Part shown: in pieces, positions 31,840 through 35,074 of the stretch
Layout: every line of letters begins with the position of its first letter
Position numbering within the stretch: the stretch's first letter is position 1
Origin: an uncultured Acetobacter sp.
GTDB lineage: Bacteria > Pseudomonadota > Alphaproteobacteria > Acetobacterales > Acetobacteraceae
Direction of reading: 5' to 3'
Assembly (NCBI GenBank): GCA_937900755.1
Contig: CALCDN010000166.1
Location: 1 to 35,074 of the forward strand
Length of the DNA stretch: 35,074 bases
Position numbers and translations under genes: made by a program
The notes under the pieces: model-generated
Told to the model about the DNA's origin: nothing
The model's input: the letters and a program-made list of their open reading frames with translations, nothing else
The model's database searches: none

Positions 31840-31854
31840 GTGGCAATATGCCAC
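31840..31854. promoter_or_regulatory. Perfect palindrome upstream of clpP
   Basis: GTGGCA-ATA-TGCCAC, 11 bases upstream of the CTTGAA box in the tig-clpP gap. The size and symmetry suit a dimeric regulator. Confidence 0.35.
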
Positions 31855-31875
31855 CCCAGAAACGAAAAACAGCCC

Positions 31876-31911
31876 CAAAAAGAATGTCCCGCCAGTTCAC
31901 ACTGGCGGGAC
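31876..31911 (-). terminator. Intrinsic terminator of tig
   Basis: Perfect 11-bp hairpin GTCCCGCCAGT-GTGA-ACTGGCGGGAC on the minus strand, followed by ATTCTTTTT, 12 bases after the tig stop. Confidence 0.9.
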
Positions 31912-31923
31912 AGAGCCGTTTTA

Positions 31924-33258
31924 TCAGATATTGGCTGGGGGAATATCTGATAGCTCCTCCAGGCTCACGTCCTTGTCCGTGACCTTGGCGAGTTCAATCA
32001 GGTAATCAACAACCTTGTTTTCAAAAATCGGCCCGCGCAGGGACTCAGCGGCCTGCGGATTCTTCTGGAAGAATTCGAAGACCTCTTTTTCCTGACCGGA
32101 ATAGCGCATGGCTTCGGCCCGCACCGCACGCCCCAATTCTTCGGGGCTGACGGAAATGCCGTTTTTGCGACCGATTTCAGCAAGCAGCAGACCAAGCCTT
32201 ACGCGACGTTCCGCAATCTTGCGGTAGTCGGCACGCAGGGTGTCTTCGTCCTTGTCCTTGTCTTCATCGTCAAGCTGACCGGCCTTGCGGTCGGCTTCCA
32301 CCCGATTCCAGATCTGCTGGAACTCGGCTTCCACCATGCCTTCGGGAGCGGGGAAATCCGCCTTGCCCGAAAGAATGTCCAGCAGGTCGCGCTTGATGCG
32401 CAGGCGGGACATCTGGTCGTATTCGCCTTCGATCTGCTTGCGCACCAGATCCTTGAGCTGCTCAAGGCTTTCAAAGCCCATGTTCTTGGCCAGATCTTCA
32501 TCCACCGGGGCGTCCACAGCCTTTTTGAGCTGCTTTACCTTGATGTCAAAGGTTGCTTCCTTGCCAGCCAGTTCTTCCGCGCCGTAATCTTCGGGGAAGG
32601 TCACGGTGATGACCTTTTCCTCGCCCGACTGCATGCCTTCGATCTGTTCGGCAAAGCCTGGAATAAAGCCTTCGCCACCGATCTCGACATTCACGTCTTC
32701 AGCCGTGCCGCCATCAAAGGCAACGCCGTCCTGCTTGCCCACAAAGTCAATGGCGACAACATCGCCCTTGCCCGCGGGACGCACTTCCTCGATCACCTCG
32801 AACGTGCGACCGCGCTTGGCAATGTCTTCCAGAACCTTGTTGATGGCTTCATCAGCAACAGGGGTCTTCAGGCGGGTCAGGGCAAGGTCGGAAAGGTCCG
32901 GCACGGCAATTTCGGGCAGGATTTCGCTTTCCACCTTGAATTCCAGGTCCGTGCCGTTGTCTTCCTGGCCCGAAAGCAGATCAACCTTGGGCTGACCGGC
33001 AGGGCGCAGGCCGCGCTCTTCGAACACGGCGCGGATGGCATCGGAAATGGCCTGTTCGAGCACTTCGCCCCAGACGGCTTCACCATGGCGCTGGCGCGCC
33101 AGAGAGACAGGCACCTTGCCCGGACGGAAGCCCGGCAGGTTCAGATTGCCAGCAACTTCCTTAAGGCGCGCATCACGCTTAGCCTCAAGTTCCGCGGCCG
33201 GAACTGTAACTGTGAAACCACGCTTCAGCCCTTCAGAAAGGGTCTCGGTAACCTGCAT
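31924..33258 (-). CDS. tig: Trigger factor
   Basis: Ribosome-bound chaperone with peptidyl-prolyl isomerase activity that meets nascent chains at the exit tunnel. The 444-residue protein has the ribosome-docking motif LPGFRPGKVP near 41-50, an FKBP-like PPIase domain about 150-240 (GKGDVVAIDFVGKQDGVAFDGG...IPGFAEQIEGMQSGEEK), and a helical C-terminal chaperone domain from about 250, with a highly charged DDEDKDKDED loop. The ATG at 33258 is preceded by AGAGGAAGG. It heads the tig-clpP-clpX-lon block but has its own terminator. Confidence 0.97.
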   Translation of the reverse strand: MQVTETLSEGLKRGFTVTVPAAELEAKRDARLKEVAGNLNLPGFRPGKVPVSLARQRHGEAVWGEVLEQAISDAIRAVFEERGLRPAGQPKVDLLSGQEDNGTDLEFKVESEILPEIAVPDLSDLALTRLKTPVADEAINKVLEDIAKRGRTFEVIEEVRPAGKGDVVAIDFVGKQDGVAFDGGTAEDVNVEIGGEGFIPGFAEQIEGMQSGEEKVITVTFPEDYGAEELAGKEATFDIKVKQLKKAVDAPVDEDLAKNMGFESLEQLKDLVRKQIEGEYDQMSRLRIKRDLLDILSGKADFPAPEGMVEAEFQQIWNRVEADRKAGQLDDEDKDKDEDTLRADYRKIAERRVRLGLLLAEIGRKNGISVSPEELGRAVRAEAMRYSGQEKEVFEFFQKNPQAAESLRGPIFENKVVDYLIELAKVTDKDVSLEELSDIPPANI

Positions 33259-33277
33259 CGGCCAGGCCTTCCTCTCG

Positions 33278-33297
33278 GTACAAAAAATCAGTCACCC
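33278..33297 (-). promoter_or_regulatory. Leader motif of tig shared with clpP
   Basis: On the minus strand GGGTGA, CTGA, TTTTTTGTAC, ending 19 bases before the tig ATG. The T6 run could also be the end of a tRNA-Leu terminator, although no strong hairpin precedes it. Confidence 0.4.
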
Positions 33298-33353
33298 GCA
33301 GCAATAACGCCCAAAGGCGGCGGCGGACTGCGGACGGGAGCACGAAAATTCAT

Positions 33354-33438
<85 letters not shown>

Positions 33439-33530
33439 GCACACTCAATATACTCGCCGTCGGCAAGATGCGTGGACTTAGCCCAAAGTGCTGGACACGG
33501 CAAGACACCGAGACGGATTTTACGCAACGC

Positions 33531-35003
33531 TCATCTGCCCTGCGCCTGCTCCGCCTTCTGCCGTGCCGGACCAAGGTAACGGTCCAGGTCCTCAGCCACG
33601 GGCCACGGGCCGGCCTGCCGGCCTGCCTCCCCATGCAGCCAGACGCCCGCGCAGGCGGCCTCCCACGCAGGCATGCCTGCTGCCAGCAGGGTGGCAATCA
33701 CGCCCGAGAGCGTATCCCCCGAACCGGCGGTACCCAGTGCCGCGGTGGCATGGGTGTTGATCGCCAGCCGCCCGTCGGGGGCCGCGATCAGGGTTGAGGC
33801 CCCCTTGAGCACCACAACGGCGTTAATCTGCCGGGCCGCCTGCCGCACCTGCGCGGGCGGGTTGGCCCCCACGGCCCCGAACACGCGCGCGAACTCGCCC
33901 GTATGGGGCGTAATGACCGAAACCCCACGCAGGCTGTCCGGCCGCCCGGCACAGGCGGTCAAGGCCCCGGCATCGGCCAGAATACTCCGCCCCGAGTCCA
34001 GCAGCCTGGGCAGGGCCTCCCCAACCTCCGCCTCGCTCAGGCCCGGCCCGCAGACCCAGACGTGCCTGCGCCGGTCCTCCAGCAGGCTCTCCAGGGCGGC
34101 TTCATCCACAATCAGTCCGGGCTGGCCCAGCCTGTAGGCCCCAGCGGCGGCCCCGGCGGCCACGCGCACAAGCCCCGCCCCGGCGGCGCGCGCGCCAGAG
34201 GCGCATAACCGTGTCGCCCCGGGCATGGACTGCCCGGCACAAATACTGACCACACCGCGTGTGTATTTGTTGCTCTGCGCCCCCAGAACAGGCAGCACCC
34301 ACAGCCCCGGCTCATTGTGCCATGTGGTGGCGGGCACCGCGGCCAGCACAGAGTCGGGAATACCAATATCGGCCAGAATCAAACGCCCCAGCAGCCCCCG
34401 CGCCGGATAGAGCAGGTGCCCGGGCTTGAACCGGCAGAAGGTTACGGTCATGGCCGCCTGTGGCGCGTAGCCGCGCACCTGCCCGGTCGCGCCATCCAGC
34501 CCCGAAGGCATGTCTATGGCAACAATCTTGCCAGCAGCCTGCAAGGTCTGGGCAACCAGCCCCCCCACGTCCCGGCTCAGCCCGGCACCAAACACGGCAT
34601 CGACCACCAGATCGGCCCTCTGGGCCTCCTCCGGCGCAAAGGGCACGCGTGGCCCCACATAGGCCGCACTGGCGCGCCCCGCATCCGTGTCCGCCCTGGG
34701 GGGGGCCAGCTCCGCCACGGCAACCGGCCACCCTATGGATGCGAGGTGCCGGGCCGCCACGTAGCCGTCCCCACCATTATTGCCCGGCCCGCACAGGACC
34801 AGCACCCGTGCGGGCCGCTCGTGGCGGCGGATCGCCCGCGCCACGGCCCGACCGGCATTTTCCATCAACGTGGAGACTGGCACATGGGCAGCACTCAGCC
34901 TGTCCACCTCACCCATCTGCTCCGGTGTATAAAGGCCCAGGGATAAAGGATAACCGGGTTGCATGCATGGCTCCGCACAAAGGGTGTGAATGACATCAGG
35001 CAT
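33531..35003 (-). CDS. nnrD: Bifunctional NAD(P)H-hydrate epimerase / ADP-dependent dehydratase
   Basis: Repairs damaged NADHX and NADPHX: the N-terminal epimerase (YjeF_N, about 20-215) interconverts R and S forms and the C-terminal ribokinase-like dehydratase (about 230-490) restores NAD(P)H. Motifs are GPGNNGGDGYVAARHL at 72-87, DAVFGAGLSRDVGG, DMPSGLDGATG, then in the second half NKYTRGVVSICAG, TPHTGEF and GTAGSGDTLSGVIA with the catalytic Asp. The 490-residue length matches the fused family (NnrE plus NnrD activities). I chose the ATG at 35003 because AAGGGG lies 5 bases upstream; an in-frame GTG at 35018 is less likely. The gene looks more GC-rich than its neighbours. Confidence 0.95.
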   Translation of the reverse strand: MPDVIHTLCAEPCMQPGYPLSLGLYTPEQMGEVDRLSAAHVPVSTLMENAGRAVARAIRRHERPARVLVLCGPGNNGGDGYVAARHLASIGWPVAVAELAPPRADTDAGRASAAYVGPRVPFAPEEAQRADLVVDAVFGAGLSRDVGGLVAQTLQAAGKIVAIDMPSGLDGATGQVRGYAPQAAMTVTFCRFKPGHLLYPARGLLGRLILADIGIPDSVLAAVPATTWHNEPGLWVLPVLGAQSNKYTRGVVSICAGQSMPGATRLCASGARAAGAGLVRVAAGAAAGAYRLGQPGLIVDEAALESLLEDRRRHVWVCGPGLSEAEVGEALPRLLDSGRSILADAGALTACAGRPDSLRGVSVITPHTGEFARVFGAVGANPPAQVRQAARQINAVVVLKGASTLIAAPDGRLAINTHATAALGTAGSGDTLSGVIATLLAAGMPAWEAACAGVWLHGEAGRQAGPWPVAEDLDRYLGPARQKAEQAQGR

Positions 35004-35038
35004 AATAGCCCCTTGCACCAGCCCCGTCCCCTTGGCAA

Positions 35039-35074
35039 TCAGTCAGGCAGATACGCACCGGGCATGACGCTGCG
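35039..35074 (-). CDS. Possible C-terminal end of an upstream gene (partial)
   Basis: The last bases of the window read on the minus strand as RSVMPGAYLPD then TGA, 35 bases before the nnrD start. The composition is protein-like and the spacing fits a preceding gene on the same strand, but 11 codons are too few to name it, and this may be chance. Confidence 0.3.
   Translation of the reverse strand, partial: RSVMPGAYLPD

Overview
The window is a housekeeping stretch of an alphaproteobacterial chromosome, G+C-rich (about 60% by eye). The gene order (gph/glmU-glmS; tig-clpP-clpX-lon-hupB-tRNA-Val-nuo-birA-coaX-rnj-proS-lolC-lolD), the short ProS and protein-level similarity suggest an acetic acid bacterium (Acetobacteraceae, Acetobacter-like). 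That placement is recalled from known genomes, not searched. Gluconobacter is unlikely because it is known to lack the nuo genes. No insertion sequence, prophage, CRISPR array, rRNA or plasmid function was seen.

Layout. 1-4003: gph (minus) diverges from glmU-glmS (plus), which supply UDP-GlcNAc for peptidoglycan and LPS. 4059-6509: a secreted DUF3108 protein and an IclR-type regulator (minus), divergent from a glutathione peroxidase (plus); the shared control region carries overlapping promoters and a palindrome. 6597-9848: proS-lolC-lolD (minus). 9992-26188: a long, tightly coupled minus-strand operon nuoABCDEFGHIJKLN-birA-coaX-rnj, ended by a clear intrinsic terminator. 26406-33258: tRNA-Val(UAC), hupB, lon, clpX, clpP and tig (all minus), a protein-folding and proteolysis block. 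33354-35003: tRNA-Leu(UAG) and nnrD (NAD(P)H-hydrate repair), both minus. The last 36 bases may be the C-terminal end of another minus-strand gene.

The main anomaly is in complex I. Thirteen nuo genes are present in canonical order and look intact, but nuoM, which should lie between nuoL and nuoN, is absent. In its place is a 63-base gap holding a 19-codon ORF. That ORF starts 7 nt after the nuoL stop and its stop overlaps the nuoN start, as expected of an in-frame internal deletion of nuoM. NuoM is the middle proton-pumping subunit of the membrane arm, so this operon alone cannot encode a standard complex I. Smaller observations are a palindrome placed to control both iclR and the peroxidase gene, a sequence motif shared by the leaders of tig and clpP, an N-terminal extension on Lon, and a G1-U72 pair in tRNA-Leu.

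All non-coding gaps are shorter than 300 bases. Promoter calls are by-eye matches and are tentative; coding calls rest on recognisable family motifs.
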